A stretch of DNA of 64,000 nucleotides from Brachionus manjavacas (Eukaryota > Rotifera > Eurotatoria > Ploima > Brachionidae). The position numbers and the translations under genes were made by a program. Location: assembly GCA_019054805.1 (NCBI GenBank), contig JAHQIY010000004.1, forward strand, positions 124,001 through 188,000, in the 5' to 3' direction. This document shows positions 51,039 to 61,931 of the stretch, one piece after another; within the stretch, counting starts at the first letter, position 1; every line of letters begins with the position of its first letter. The notes under the pieces are model-generated. The model had not been told where the DNA came from and ran no database searches. It saw only the letters and a program-made list of their open reading frames with translations.

Positions 51039-51124
51039 TTTATTTTTACAATAAATCATTTAATTTATATAATAGTATACAATGAAATTTTTTAAGATAC
51101 AAAAACATTATTTTCGGTTATCAT
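51039..51124 (+). repeat. 85-bp direct repeat, copy 1
   Basis: Contains AAATCATTTAATTTATATAA, TAGTATACAATGAAATTTTT and ATTATTTTCGGTTATCAT, and is almost identical to 54329-54413 in the same orientation. In copy 2 it directly follows a MULE-type AT-hook tail, so it is probably the 3' terminal region of a MULE family. Copy 1 would then be the solo end of another member. Confidence 0.8.
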
Positions 51125-51144
51125 ATTCCTAATTGGTTTATGAT

Positions 51145-52110
51145 TCATTTTTCTGACAAGTAAATTTTAAAAAATTATAATTTTGTAATTAATTAGTAAA
51201 AAAAAGGTTTCCTTATATTTTTACATTAATGATATTATAATTTAGCCAATTTTTGTTAAAATTTTTTTTAATTTTTTTGATAGAATGTTTGAAAATTTGA
51301 GTTGGGAAGCATTGTTTAATTCAAAGAAATTTAAAAATTTTTGCAGGGGGGAAAAGAAAATTCAGTACAGATTTAGGAAGCTATCAAGACAGCTTCTATA
51401 GTAAATTTTTTAATAAAATAACTGATACAAATTAGAATTGCAGAAAAACAAAAGAATTGTGAAAAAGTTTAAGGCACTTCATGAGAAAATCATTTCAATT
51501 TTTAGAATGACATTAATTTATTTATTTTGTTAAACGAGACATTCCTCTTCTTCCTATTCAGGTCTCTTTAATTTAAGTTTCAATTTTAAAAAAAAATTTT
51601 AGAGCAAAAAAGTTTAAAAGAAAACTTAAAAGATGATTTCGACTTGAATTGAATAAAAAAAATAAAAATAAAGTCTTTAAATTTAATTTTTAGTTAACAG
51701 AATTTTTGCTTAATAGATTTTTGGCTAACCAAAATTAGAAACAACAAAACCAACATCAACTTTCAAAACCGGTTTTTAATCAATCCAATAAATAGCAGTC
51801 ATGCTTACCTGCCAAATCATTCCAAAAAAGTTGTCGTGAATGATTATCTTAATTAAAAGAAAAAATAATCTTTTATTTTTAAAAAATAACTCGAAATTTT
51901 AATAATAGTGTCAAAAAGAATAAAACCATCTATTTTAATTAAACAAATATCTATTTTAGAAAAAAACAAACAGTTTATGTAAGTCACTATCTAATTGATT
52001 AAAACCTCTCTAATTAATTAAAAATCAATCTGATTTATTAATTTTTAGCTTCAAAAATAAAAAAAAAAATTTTTTTTATATTTGTCTAATCGTAATTAAA
52101 AAACTTAAAA
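51145..52110. other. AT-rich spacer
   Basis: No gene supported. Confidence 0.35.
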
Positions 52111-52440
52111 ATGAGTTTGGATCAAGAAAATTCTTTCTAAGAGGAACTATTAAATTGTATATTTAATAGATATTTTATAGATTATTTAAAAGATTTAATA
52201 GATACACTAGATAACGAAGAAGAAATTTTTATTAAAACTAAGCGTGGTAAAGTTTACGAATTCTACAACAATTATGAAACTTTTGAAAGTTTCTAGTAAG
52301 AAATAAAATCAAAATAATAAAAATGTTATGGAACTAAACAGGCTTATTTTCAAATAAAAATGAAGATAAGTACTGTTATGATTGCAATTGTCAAAAAAAT
52401 GGATGCTAAATCTCAATGAACTATATAAGTTAGTTCAAAT
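52111..52440 (+). pseudogene. N-terminal zinc domain of a MULE-type transposase, broken
   Basis: Starting at ATG 52111 an acidic leader with an early stop is followed by TKRGKVYEFYNNYETFESF. After further frame changes comes YCYDCNCQKNGC, parallel to GKNRVYEELCTYETFNEF..CSKC of 39957-40759. Multiple stops. No catalytic core follows. Confidence 0.55.
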
Positions 52441-52449
52441 TAAATACGA

Positions 52450-53449
52450 AAATTTATCAAAAAAAAATTAAAATAAACAAGCTTTTTTTATCTTGACATT
52501 GTTTTTTCTAATAACATTTTCAAAAGTTTAAAAAGTAATTTTCGATTTGAGTTAACGAATTGATGAGACAATAAAAATTTATGAAAAACTTTAGGGTTCC
52601 TATAAAACAGAGCTTAAAAAGACAGTTAAAGAATTCGAATCAAGTAATTAAGTAAAGGATTTTACTAAGCCATTCATATAATTTCTTGCAATCAGTAAAA
52701 TTTTTCAAAAAATCTTAAAAAGTTAAAAAATGATTTGAGGATAAATGTAAATTCTGAAATTGAAATGAAAATTGTCAATCATATAATAATGCAGCCTTAA
52801 GGTAATTCATAAATTCTCAAACTAAAAAAAAAATCAGAAAAATAAGAATTTAAATTCAAATTCGTTGAATTATTATTAACCCTTTCCTTCAAACAATTGA
52901 TGGAGTTATTTAAAAGATTTTTAGATATTTTTATAATCTCTTTGTATTTTTCCTGAATTTCTGGTTTTCTGAATTCACTTTTCAATGTCCTCAAAAATGA
53001 ATAACCAAAAATATCTTCGACAAACTAGCTAAGTTTTCGTTTGATTTCGACTTCCTGAAGTTTACAATCATTTTTTCCGTGGTTTTAATTTTTTTTATCT
53101 AATTTTCAAGTTTATAAATTTTTAAAAAAATGTTGTTAATAAAGACAACAAAATGGCATATTTATTTATTTAATAAATCAAATTTTTTAAATTTAATTAT
53201 TTTACAAAATTCAAAGTTAATTTTTTTAAAAAAAAAACATAGTCTTATGATTTGTTGTATTTTACAATTAAACAAAATATTTTTACACATTGCTGTCATT
53301 TTTTTTTAAGGCATTTTGAGTGATATGAATAAATACAATTAAAATCTATTATTTCCTGTTCTTGATCTTTCTCACTACAGATACAACATAAAGTACTATG
53401 CAGAATCTTAAGAACCTTCGCCTACCATTGATAACATAAAAAAATTGAA
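52450..53449. other. AT-rich region, no gene resolved
   Basis: Scattered short frames with transposase-like composition (for example charged helices at 52797-52994 minus), but none that I can identify. Confidence 0.3.
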
Positions 53450-53900
53450 TTAAAAATTACATAAAGTAAAAAAAAATTTTTTTTTTAACCGAGTCTGATT
53501 ATTATTTATTTCTGAATTTATGGACAAAGATCTTTTTATAGATTCATTTTGAGTATTAATTGAAGAATCTTCATCCTGATCTGAATCATAGAAAATTGGT
53601 ATTATTATATTTTTTATTTTATGCCCTGGTTTAGGTATCTTTTCTAAATCTAATCTCCCGTGCACCATAAAATATACTAATGCTGCTACATGACTACAGC
53701 ATTCTAGCGTTCATTTGCCTGTTTTGCAACTACAAATCCAGGTAATGTCTTCTAAATTATTTGAGTTGGGTTTGAATTTTACAAAAACTTTGTATTTGAC
53801 ACTATTAGAATGTCTTGACTGGATCTTAGCAAAAATGATATATATATATATAGCAATAGCAATAGGTACCATCAGCAATAATAGCAATCTGGTTGTCATC
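53450..53900 (-). pseudogene. SWIM zinc-finger transposase fragment
   Basis: On the minus strand 53899-53711 reads KYKVFVKFKPNSNNLEDITW then ICSCKTGK. After a stop it continues TLECCSHVAALVYFMVHGRL and DLEKIPKPGHKIKN down to 53450. C-S-C...C-x-H (SWIM) followed by V-A-A-L-x-Y matches the C-terminal finger of MULE or related SWIM-bearing transposases. One stop and probable frame slips separate the parts. It is oriented opposite to the neighbouring MULE pieces. Confidence 0.65.
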
Positions 53901-53989
53901 CAAATCGAATAACGCCTTTACCATCTCCGTATTTTGTCTAACAAAATCTTTGATCATAGCATTTCGGAATTGTGCGCAAATATTACTTA

Positions 53990-54290
53990 TACTTTGACGA
54001 TATTTAAAGAGATTTTGATACAGATAAAGGACGTAAAGTTGATTACCGTTGCAATCTTGTCAAAAGACGTGGGCCACAATGTCAAGCGGGAATATTTTTA
54101 CTTTACAACAGTCACAACGTAACTAAGAGAATTGTTTGTGGTCAAATAGATAAAACCATATCAACAATTCAAGTAGAACCATCAACTTCTGGTAACGCAC
54201 AAGAGTCTTCAGGAACTCAGCCAATTGTTAAAAAAAGACCAGGTAGACCAAAAGGTTCGAAAAATAAAAAAAAATTAATTTTTTCAGTTA
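53990..54290 (+). pseudogene. MULE-type deletion derivative: zinc-domain half plus AT-hook tail
   Basis: The plus strand reads GRKVDYRCNLVKRRGPQCQA then a beta-strand-like IFLLYNSHNVTKR. This is the FLYWCH/WRKY-type zinc module with C-x(10)-C. It passes directly into a Ser/Gly-rich linker and KKRPGRPKGSKNKKK, an AT-hook, near 54230-54275. As at 26882 and 39957, N-terminal DNA-binding sequence is joined directly to the AT-hook tail with the catalytic core missing. The zinc histidines are not clear. Confidence 0.55.
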
Positions 54291-54328
54291 TTTTTTTTCT
54301 ATATAAATTTCTATAGATAATAAAAATT

Positions 54329-54413
54329 TTATTTTTACAACAAATCATTTAATTTATATAATAGTATACAATGAAATTTTTTAAGATATAAAAACATTAT
54401 TTTCGGTTATCAT
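54329..54413 (+). repeat. 85-bp direct repeat, copy 2
   Basis: Near-identical to 51039-51124, directly downstream of the AT-hook tail of the MULE derivative; probably its 3' end. Confidence 0.8.
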
Positions 54414-54569
54414 AATATTTATTATGTAAATCAAAAAAATGTTTTAATCGAAAAAATTATTATGAAGATCAAAAAAAAAAATTCCCATTAAGTTTTTCCT
54501 CAAAAAATAAATTCAAGTTTCAATTTAAAAGTTTCTTTCAAATAGGATCAAGAGTTGTAAGGCAAATGT

Positions 54570-54880
54570 GATTATCAGATTAGGCAAAAAAGGTAAGAAA
54601 TTAAAATTTTTTTTTTTTAAATATTATAGTGATTTTTTTGAATTAATTTGGGAGCTTCTTTTCGCTTCTTTTGTGACTTTGATTTGGTAAAATGTAATGT
54701 CTGTGGAATTGAAAATAAAAATTCGTCAAAATAAAAAGATGATCCGAAGAACCGCAGATGAAAAAGAAACAAAGATTTTCATGAAATATATATTTAAATA
54801 TTTTTTTTTTATTTGAGACTAATCAAAAATAATTTGAAACATCACACTTTTTCAATATTAGAAATATTTTGTAATTCAAC
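54570..54880 (+). repeat. hAT-related repeat, copy 1 (inverted partner at 63490-63806)
   Basis: Long near-identity to the reverse complement of 63490-63806, including TTGGGAGCTTCTTTTCGCTT, TTGATTTGGTAAAATGTAAT, and TATTTGAGACTAATCAAAAA. The translation DLVKCNVCGIEIKNSS fits a BED-type zinc-finger start. A third, partial copy of its end is at 59680-59770. Confidence 0.65.
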
Positions 54881-54934
54881 ACCATATGATGATTTTGCGG
54901 AAGATTTAGCATTCCATGAAATGTTAGTTAATTA

Positions 54935-55270
54935 ATGTATACCATGTTTTTGTTCCAAATGTCGAATCATTTTGGAAGTTGAATTGTCATAGCAATTTTC
55001 CAGTCTTCTGGAATAATTTTATAAAATAAACAATTATTAAATAGCTCATATAATAATTGAACATTTAATTCGTTAAGATTTTTAAAAATTTTGGTCTGAA
55101 TTCCTACAAATCCAGGGGAGCTTGATGAAGGGAGTTCGTCAACAGTCTTTTTAATTTCATCTAAAGAGAATTCACAAAATGAAAATCCTGAAGTTAGCAG
55201 TTTTTCATTGAGTTTTAATTCTCTAAAAGTATCAAAAATTTATTTGGCTGATTCACTTTCACTGGACAAA
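54935..55270 (-). pseudogene. LINE reverse transcriptase N-terminal fragment joined to a hAT finger fragment
   Basis: Minus strand: 55270-54990 reads LNEKLLTSGFSFCEFSLDEI, KKTVDELPSSSSPGFVGIQT and IIPEDWKIA, the start of a LINE reverse transcriptase (S-S-x-G-x-D/V-G-I region, then IPEDWK). Directly adjoining, 54985-54935 reads DNSTSKMIRHLEQKHGI, matching the BED-finger end of the hAT gene at 62235-62290 (NDNSTGKMIRHSDNKHGI). A LINE fragment has thus been joined to or inserted into a hAT copy. Confidence 0.65.
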
Positions 55271-55619
55271 GAGGAAGATTCAAAAGAACCAAAGCAGCTA
55301 TAAACATTTCCACTTGATCAACAGGAGTAAAGGCTTTTTTAACATCCCAACAAACTTCTTCTGGAAAGCTGTCAAATCGGATTGATCAAGTAAAGAGACC
55401 AATGTTAATGATGCTTTTCAAGATGTTGAAAAAAGCAACCACGAACAAGTAACTTAATTTTAAAACCAAGTATTTCAATTCATGAAATCAATCAGCAAAT
55501 AACAAGCAGTAAAAATCATCAACGATATAAAACAAATTCAAAAAGTTTTTGATCAAAGTTTATTTTAAACTGCTATCAAATTATTCAAAGAAAAGTGGGT
55601 AAATTTAAATTGCTGACCA

Positions 55620-56500
55620 TTAAACACGTTTTTAGACCAATTCCATGATCAATGGTGTCAAGATGGGCAAAACGGTTGATTTGAAGGTAATGCTCTCGGG
55701 CTACCCAGTACAAGTAATGCTCTAGAGTCTATTCACGACAAAATCAAGACGGCTTTGGATAAAAAAGGGTTTTGCATTTATTGAATGAGTGATCCGCGAA
55801 TATTCACAATCGAGCGTTCGCCCAGGTTAACTTTAACTGATCCAATAACGCACGAAGTCAAGTCGGTACAAAATTTGAATCAAAAGTTTTTAACGATTTT
55901 CCATTAATACAGAATTATGATTTAGTCGAAGCGTACAAATGAAATCGTGAAAACAGAGGATTTTTCTTGAAGGAAGACAATTCTTTTTATATCAACGCAG
56001 ACGAAAATACAGATATATAAATAAATTTCTAAGGTTTTCATTCTAATTTGCAATAGAAACACTGTGAAAATTTCGTCGAAAAGTTAATGATGAAATTTGT
56101 TTAGGCGTTCATAGCATCAAACACGGTGATAATCAGTGGACATTTAGTAGATGTTGTTCTTGGTATTGGCCCATAAATTACAAGTGTCATCATCTAAAAG
56201 CGATCGCAGCTCATAAAAAAGTTGCAATTTCGACCAAGTTGGAATGGACATCTCGATTCAATCGAACCGCAAAAAAGGGAATTCTTTAAAAAATGCTGGA
56301 CCACTGAAAGGGCAGCCCAATTAAGCCCAATCTTCAAACGCTCTCCCAAAAGCCGATGAGTCCGAGAAAGAAGAATATGTTTCGAAAAAAAATCGAAAAT
56401 CGAGTTAAACTGTCAAGAGAATATTGACAAAGAAACAAAATCGTTTAAGGTGCGTATATAAAGAAAAAACGTGGCCTGTCCAAAAAAATGTGGTAAAAAA
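55620..56500 (+). pseudogene. MULE transposase C-terminal half with SWIM finger and basic tail
   Basis: In shifting frames: LDQFHDQWCQDGQNG, then LGLPSTSNALESIHDKIKTA (catalytic Glu region), an 80-residue variable part, the SWIM finger WTFSRCCSWYWPINYKCHHL with KAIA, and a basic AT-hook-like KKKRGLSKKMW near 56460. The N-terminal half is not present. Several stops. Confidence 0.65.
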
Positions 56501-56509
56501 AAAATAGCC

Positions 56510-57760
56510 GCGGAAGTATGAAAAAATTGTTTTTTTTTGTTCATATTTTCTTTTTTTTAATTTGGTGTCAATTAAAAAATGAATTTTTTTTTTTTTTTTG
56601 TAATTCTTAATTTTTTTGTGGTCTTTTAAATAAAATTGAGGAAAAAACTTAAAAATGAAGATTTTATAGTGTGTGAATCAATTTTTACCTAAACAATTAA
56701 CTAATTAAGTTCGGGGAAAGATTAATTGATTTGAATTAGATTAAACAATTTAAAGAAAACGCTTAAGAAAAAAACAAAAAAAGCTATTTTTATTTCAAAT
56801 AATAAAATTCTTTATCGATTTAATATTCTCTATAAATAACTCAGATATTTTTTTTTTATCGAATTTTATTGTTAATTGCTTTTTATGTTGTAAAAATCTT
56901 AAAAAAAAAAACTTAACTGATTTTGACTTAGTTTGGTAGATTATGGCTTAGTTAGGTTTTTTTTTTAATATATAAAATTTTTCAAATAGTCATATAAAAA
57001 TCAAATTTTATACAAGAAATTGAATGAAAAAATTAAAACTTTTGTTTGATTAAAAATTTTTTAAAAAATTTCAGTTTGTTTATTCTTTAATTAATTCTTT
57101 CCTATTTTGAATTTGAATATTCCATAAAGTGTGATTTTCAAAACCAAGAAAAAGTTTTAATAAAGTTCGATTAATAATTGTCATAGAAAATATGTAAAAA
57201 TTTATAGTAGCGGAAAAAAGAAAAAAACTAATTTCACGTGTAAAATATTAGGATACAAAATTGATTAAGTTTGAAAAGGAGATTCTTACAATGTAAACCA
57301 AAGATTAAAAATATCCTTATATTATTTTATTGTGCATTATATTGATTCCAAAATATTGAAAATTAATTGATAATATTTCAAACTCTTATATTTAAAATTT
57401 AATCTTTTTTGTTAATGAATTAATCAAACAATTACAATATTTTCAATTAATAATTTGATCTAAAAAATGATGTTTTAATTAAGCGAGAGAGTTTTAGTTA
57501 ATTTCTCAATTCAATCCGATGAACCGATGGTAGCTCAAGAATCGCGGGAAAAAAATCTGGTAGAGCATGAAAAAAAAATAAAATTGTTCAATCTTTTTTT
57601 TTTAACTAAAATTTTCTATTTTTCATCTAAAATTATAAATTGCAATTATTTTTTTGAATTGTTTCGTCGTACTGAATTTTTTTGTCATTGAAAAATAACT
57701 ATATAATTAGTCACTTTTTTATTAATAAATTTGTCAGTCGAAAATATTTTTTTTCTTTAT
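56510..57760. other. AT-rich spacer
   Basis: No gene or repeat supported over about 1.25 kb. Confidence 0.4.
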
Positions 57761-57764
57761 TATT

Positions 57765-58762
57765 AATGTAGACGAAAATATTTTTAATGTAGACGAAACT
57801 GGCCTTTGTTGTTCACCGGGTCAAAGAAAAAATTGGATGTAGGTGTATTTGCGCATGTGAAAAGAGAGTGGAAAAAGTTGCTCGCTGAATATGCAAAAAG
57901 ATCTGGAAAAGAAATAATTGACAAAGAAAAATTCCCGCCTTTAATTAGAAAGCTAAACGAAATATCATTTAAACGGTCCCATGCAGTTGCTGGCTTTGAA
58001 GGTAAAGGAGTCTACCCTGTTAATCGAAAAGTCATTAAAAATTCTGATTTATTCATTACGTCCACTTTTGAATTAGAAGATGATGAAATTTCAATGTTTA
58101 ATGAACCATCAAACCACTTGTTGAAACGGCAACTCAAGTTTCATCCCATACTTCGAGTGATGTTTCAAATTCACCCACTAGTAAGTTTCAACTCAACTGT
58201 CTGTTCATGTTACAGATTCATCCACTAGTGAGGTTTCAACTCAACCGTCTCGTCTTATTAATACTTACCAAAACGAACATCAAGAAGCTTTAAAAAATTC
58301 GATTCTTAGTTTTCTAAAAACAAACAATTCATCAAATGCGGCTACTAAAAAGGATAAAGTAAAACGTAAATATGCTGAATGTATTACAGAAGATGAAGCA
58401 AAAAAAGAATTGAAGAAGGGCTTAAAATAAAAAAACAAAAGCAAATTGTATGGAAGAGAAAAAAAAAGAGAGAGAAGAAAAAAAGAAGCAATCTGAAGAA
58501 ATAAAAGAACAGAAATGACTTGAGAAATAGGCAAAAAAGAACTTAAGAGAACAGGAAAAAAAAGAAAAAGCGAAAAATAAAGTTAATAAAGGAAAAAAAA
58601 TAATAAAATGTTACGTATGTATGATTCAAATTGAAGAAGATAAAGAAAATTCTAATAAATGCCTTACTTGCGAAAACTGTGATTGTTGGTCTTGTTTTGA
58701 ATGCTTACCAGAAAAATACAAAAAACTCAGCTTACAATGAATACAAATGCAATTCGTGTTAA
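57765..58762 (+). pseudogene. pogo/Tigger-like transposase with internal deletion and C-terminal zinc domain
   Basis: NVDETGLCCSPG (about 57785-57820), the start of the DDE region, is joined directly to KLDVGVFAHVKREWKKLLAE, RKLNEISFKRSHAVAGFEGK and GVYPVNRKVI (57827-58035). In pogo transposases (DDE_1) these parts are separated by about 100 residues containing the second catalytic Asp, so the core is deleted. The frame then shifts into a Ser/Thr-rich linker, a Lys/Glu-rich coiled segment (58330-58600) with two stops, and a cysteine-rich end: CYVC..C-x2-C..C..C-x2-C and a final C-N-S-C, resembling a PHD-like finger. The 13-bp AATGTAGACGAAA is duplicated in tandem at the left edge. Confidence 0.75.
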
Positions 58763-58899
58763 GTTTTAGTTTTTTTTTTTTGTTAAAATTAAATTTATTA
58801 TCGTTTTTTACTTATCTAATGAATTTTTTCTTTTAAATTTTTATTAAATCGAAATTTTAGTAAAATAAATTAAATTTAGTGTAAAAAAATCAATCTTAA

Positions 58900-59075
58900 T
58901 ATCTATTAGTGGTTATTTGGTGAGTAATGGGCTAATGTGGTGAGAAAACGGGGTAATTTGACACAAATTTGGGGTAACCATTTTAACCATTTACACCTAA
59001 CATAATTACCTGTACGAGGTTATTTGGTGAGAAAAAAAATTGGGGTAAATTCGGTGACTATTTTTGAAAATTTTC
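58900..59075. repeat. GGTGA/GGGGTAA motif cluster
   Basis: Contains GGTTATTTGGTGAG twice, GTGGTGAGAAAACGGGGTAA and AATTCGGTGA. Similar words occur at 27620-28445 in both orientations. Possibly the right end of the pogo-like element, but no matching left end was found. Confidence 0.4.
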
Positions 59076-59229
59076 TAGTGGTCATTAGTCCAAATCAGCA
59101 ATAAAAAAAAGAGATCACCAGATTCAGGCCGGTTCACTATAATTCTCTTACTAATATTTTTGAATTAATTTTTATTTATTTTATTTATATATTATTTAAC
59201 TATATTTTTAGTTTTCTCATATGTTACCA

Positions 59230-59415
59230 GTCTGAATGAGCATTTGCTCGGGAGAAAATTAATAAATGAATTATTTAAAAATTTAAAAAAGGATTTTCAA
59301 TATTTTTTTAGTTTTAAAAATAAAAATTAAAGTCATTCTATTTCACTAAAGAGTTTAATTTCAAATATGAAAATGCTTGCAATATTGACTTAAAATTTTT
59401 TTTTTTATTTGAGAC
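59230..59415 (+). repeat. Variant LINE-type stem-loop tail with shared downstream repeat
   Basis: CTGAATGAGCATTTGCTCGG keeps the GAGC/GCTC stem with a changed loop and upstream base. The following about 150 bp match 951-1115 (for example AAAAAAGGATTTTCAATATT versus AAAAAAGAATTTTCAATATT). Confidence 0.65.
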
Positions 59416-59419
59416 TGCA

Positions 59420-60100
59420 TTTGAAATCAAATTAATGTTATTTCAAACAAGAAATTTTTTTTTTTTTATTATTTTATGTAATGTGTAATGTCTTCTTAGA
59501 GAAATAAAAAAGACTTTTGGTTGATATAATCAATTATGAATTAAGGTCACATAATAAGAGATTAACAATGGTTGTTTGTTTGGTGAATACAAATTGATTA
59601 ATTTTATATCCAGTAATATTTCAAACACAATATTAATCTAATACTGATTTTAAAAATTTCGTTCCTGGAAAATGTCCGGAAAATTTTCATATGGATAAAA
59701 TAATTTGAATCATCGCACTTTTTTAATGTTATTTCAACATTGAATACATTTTGTAATTCAAACACAAAAAAAAAAACATCTATTTTTACAATTAAGAATA
59801 ATTTCATTTTCAACTTATTATTTTTGTTTTTTTTGTTCATAATTATTTTTTTTTCTCCTTCTTTTAAACGCATCGAATTTTAGAAAGTCGTATTTAAAGG
59901 AGAGAGGTCCGCTATACCCATTCCAGAACCTTTAAATGCAAAAAACATTCTCAAGTCCTTTTCAGGAGTATAGCGATACAAACTGACTATTTTATTTTCA
60001 TTACAGGATATTCATTTCGTTACTACAGGTCTTTTTTAATAATTTTCTCATTGTTTTTTTTTTTTTGTCTTTATTTATTTTATTATTTTTTAATTGACTT
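59420..60100. other. AT-rich region with hAT-related fragment
   Basis: The part at 59680-59790 matches the end of the 63490-63806 repeat (ATTTTGTAATTCAAACACAA). A GC-richer piece at 59890-60000 has no open frame. Confidence 0.4.
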
Positions 60101-60101
60101 T

Positions 60102-60425
60102 TGTTAGCGGTTCACTTAGGACTGAACTTAGACTTTGGCATTGAATAGAATAGCCTTCGTTTTAGAAACTTTATTAAACTCAAATCTTGAGCTAAAACAC
60201 AAATCAGCACTTCTCAAATCTTTCTTATATATCCTTTGAATATCATTCTATTTTCTAAATCGTCTCTAAGTTCTAACCAATTACTAGTTATAAATACAGC
60301 CTAGAAACTACGAGTTTACTTTAAATCTAATTCTAGCAACAAGGCTAGTTACAAATTATAACTAGTATGAAAGGTCCAATATGACCAGGGAGTAGAGTCA
60401 GCCTAAGTTTACAGCTCCGCCAACA
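60102..60425 (-). mobile_element. Probable solo LTR, copy 2
   Basis: 324 bp closely matching 20261-20594. On the minus strand: TGTTGGCGGAGC start, TATA-like GGATATATAAGAAAG in the middle, AATAAAG about 75 nt later, and an end GAACCGCTAACA. The TG..CA borders are intact here. The flanks (ACTTT before, ATGTA after) are not a duplication. About 40 kb separates the two copies in the same orientation, so they are most likely independent solo LTRs. Confidence 0.6.
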
Positions 60426-60429
60426 ATGT

Positions 60430-60890
60430 ATTAATTTTTAATTTTATTTAAACTTCTTATTATCTATACAAAATTCTGACAAATTATTTGTTTTTGTTTC
60501 TTGTTTATAATTGCTGATTTCTTTTTTCACCGCCCTCCAATTTATCTCAATTTTATTTTCTTCATCAGATGAGTCACTCATTTGAACCTTTTTTCTTTGT
60601 TTTGATCGAATATCAGAAAAGAACGATTGTTTTTTTGTGTATTTGTCAAATTAAAAAATTCCTTGAAATCTAAGATAGTTTCTCTAATCTGCTTTTCCGC
60701 CTTCTTAAAAAGATAATTTTTTGCGTTTCTACAGAGCTAGAAAATTTCGCACAGTTATAATAACTATTTTCTTCATTTCTGATTAATTTCTCTTTAAAAA
60801 CCTTCGAAGAATTTGAAACAATAAAAGTTATTGTGGCCTATGCACGGTATTTTTTCAGGTCAAGTTTAGACATTTGAATCATTGAGTTTC
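60430..60890. other. Spacer left of the long inverted-repeat element
   Basis: Minus-strand text near 60540-60600 reads an acidic stretch (SDEENKIEI-like) with several stops; too broken to call. Confidence 0.3.
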
Positions 60891-61788
60891 TACCGTAATT
60901 CCGTGTTGGGGAACGCGTGCATTAATACCCAAAGTCATATGTGAAGTGCATGCACAGACATTAACCCCTTCCATGTTAAAAAAATACTATTAAAGGTTCG
61001 ACGCACTACATGTGCAACTTTGGGTATTAATGTGTGATACTAATAAAAAAACCAAGTTTAAATGTCGAGTTAATAATCAAAAAAATCTTTTTTAGAGCAT
61101 CATTTTTATTTGAAATTTTCTGAAATATTAAAAAAATAATTTTTTATATTTCAACTTTTAGTGCGACCATTCAAACAAAAATAATGAAAATGTTTTTTAA
61201 TATTAAAAATTATTTTTTTTATGCTTTTCTAAGTATAGATGCAGCTTTTTTAAAATAATATAAAAATTAAAATATTAAAATAATATGACAAAGTCTTGAA
61301 TTAATTATACGAGCGGCGTTTAAAGACAAAATTAAAATGAAAAAAAAATACTATTTGAAAATCTTATTTTGATGATTTGTTTTTTGAGCCCTTTTTCCTA
61401 CCAAGAGGCTTTCGAACACTCCCATCTTTGTTTAAAACTACAACTGGAGTAATATCAACTCTATTTAAGTTTAAACTTTGAAGAGGTCGACGCATAACTT
61501 CCTCATTCTGGTTTGAAATTGTAATTTTTGAACAATTTGTTCCTTTTTGTACTGGATTATTATTTTCATCATTGAACAATGGTGAAAAAAGAAAAAAAAC
61601 TATTATTAACTCGACATTTAAACTTGGTTTTTTTATTAGTATCACACATTAATACCCAAAGTTGCACATGTAGTGCGTCGAACCTTTAATAGTATTTTTT
61701 TAACATGGAAGGGGTTAATGTCTGTGCATGCACTTCACATATGACTTTGGGTATTAATGCACGCGTTCCCCAACACGGAATTACGGTA
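60891..61788 (-). mobile_element. DNA transposon with identical 187-bp inverted repeats
   Basis: 60891-61077 and 61602-61788 are exact reverse complements as far as I can read, including homopolymer runs. The ends are TACCGTAATTCCGTGTTGGG / CCCAACACGGAATTACGGTA; TA on both borders may be the target duplication. Each repeat contains its own internal inverted pair, CATTAATACCCAAAGT and ACTTTGGGTATTAATG, about 100 bp apart, so each end can fold into a large stem. The unique centre (61078-61601, 524 bp) codes on the minus strand for a basic AT-hook-like protein end. Confidence 0.88.
61364..61645 (-). CDS. C-terminal transposase tail with AT-hook-like motif
   Basis: On the minus strand a frame without ATG enters from the right inverted repeat. 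It has a hydrophobic LIIVFFLFSP (perhaps intronic), then NENNNPVQKGTNCSK-like hydrophilic text, RRPLQSLNLNRVDITPVVVL, and ends GSVRKPLGRKKGSKNKSSK, an AT-hook-like basic tail. It resembles the tails of the MULE derivatives at 27208, 40670 and 54230, and suggests a deletion derivative whose catalytic part is lost. Length and start are uncertain; a 3' splice site near 61590 is possible. The frame itself has no internal stops. Confidence 0.45.
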   Translation of the reverse strand: MILIKKPSLNVELIIVFFLFSPLFNDENNNPVQKGTNCSKITISNQNEEVMRRPLQSLNLNRVDITPVVVLNKDGSVRKPLGRKKGSKNKSSK

Positions 61789-61931
61789 ATTAATTTAATT
61801 TTAGCTTTTATTTAAGACTCATCAGGTAGGCAAGTTATATTTTCAGCCACATTCTTAACTGAATTACCACCTAAAATTTGCCGATCAGTTAATTACATGG
61901 ACTTAATATTAAGTTTTTCATTGTGAAAATG

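Noticed and set aside
20261..60425. The two LTR-like repeats as ends of one 40 kb element
   Set aside because: Far too long for a retrotransposon, and host-type genes and many independent insertions with their own target duplications lie between.
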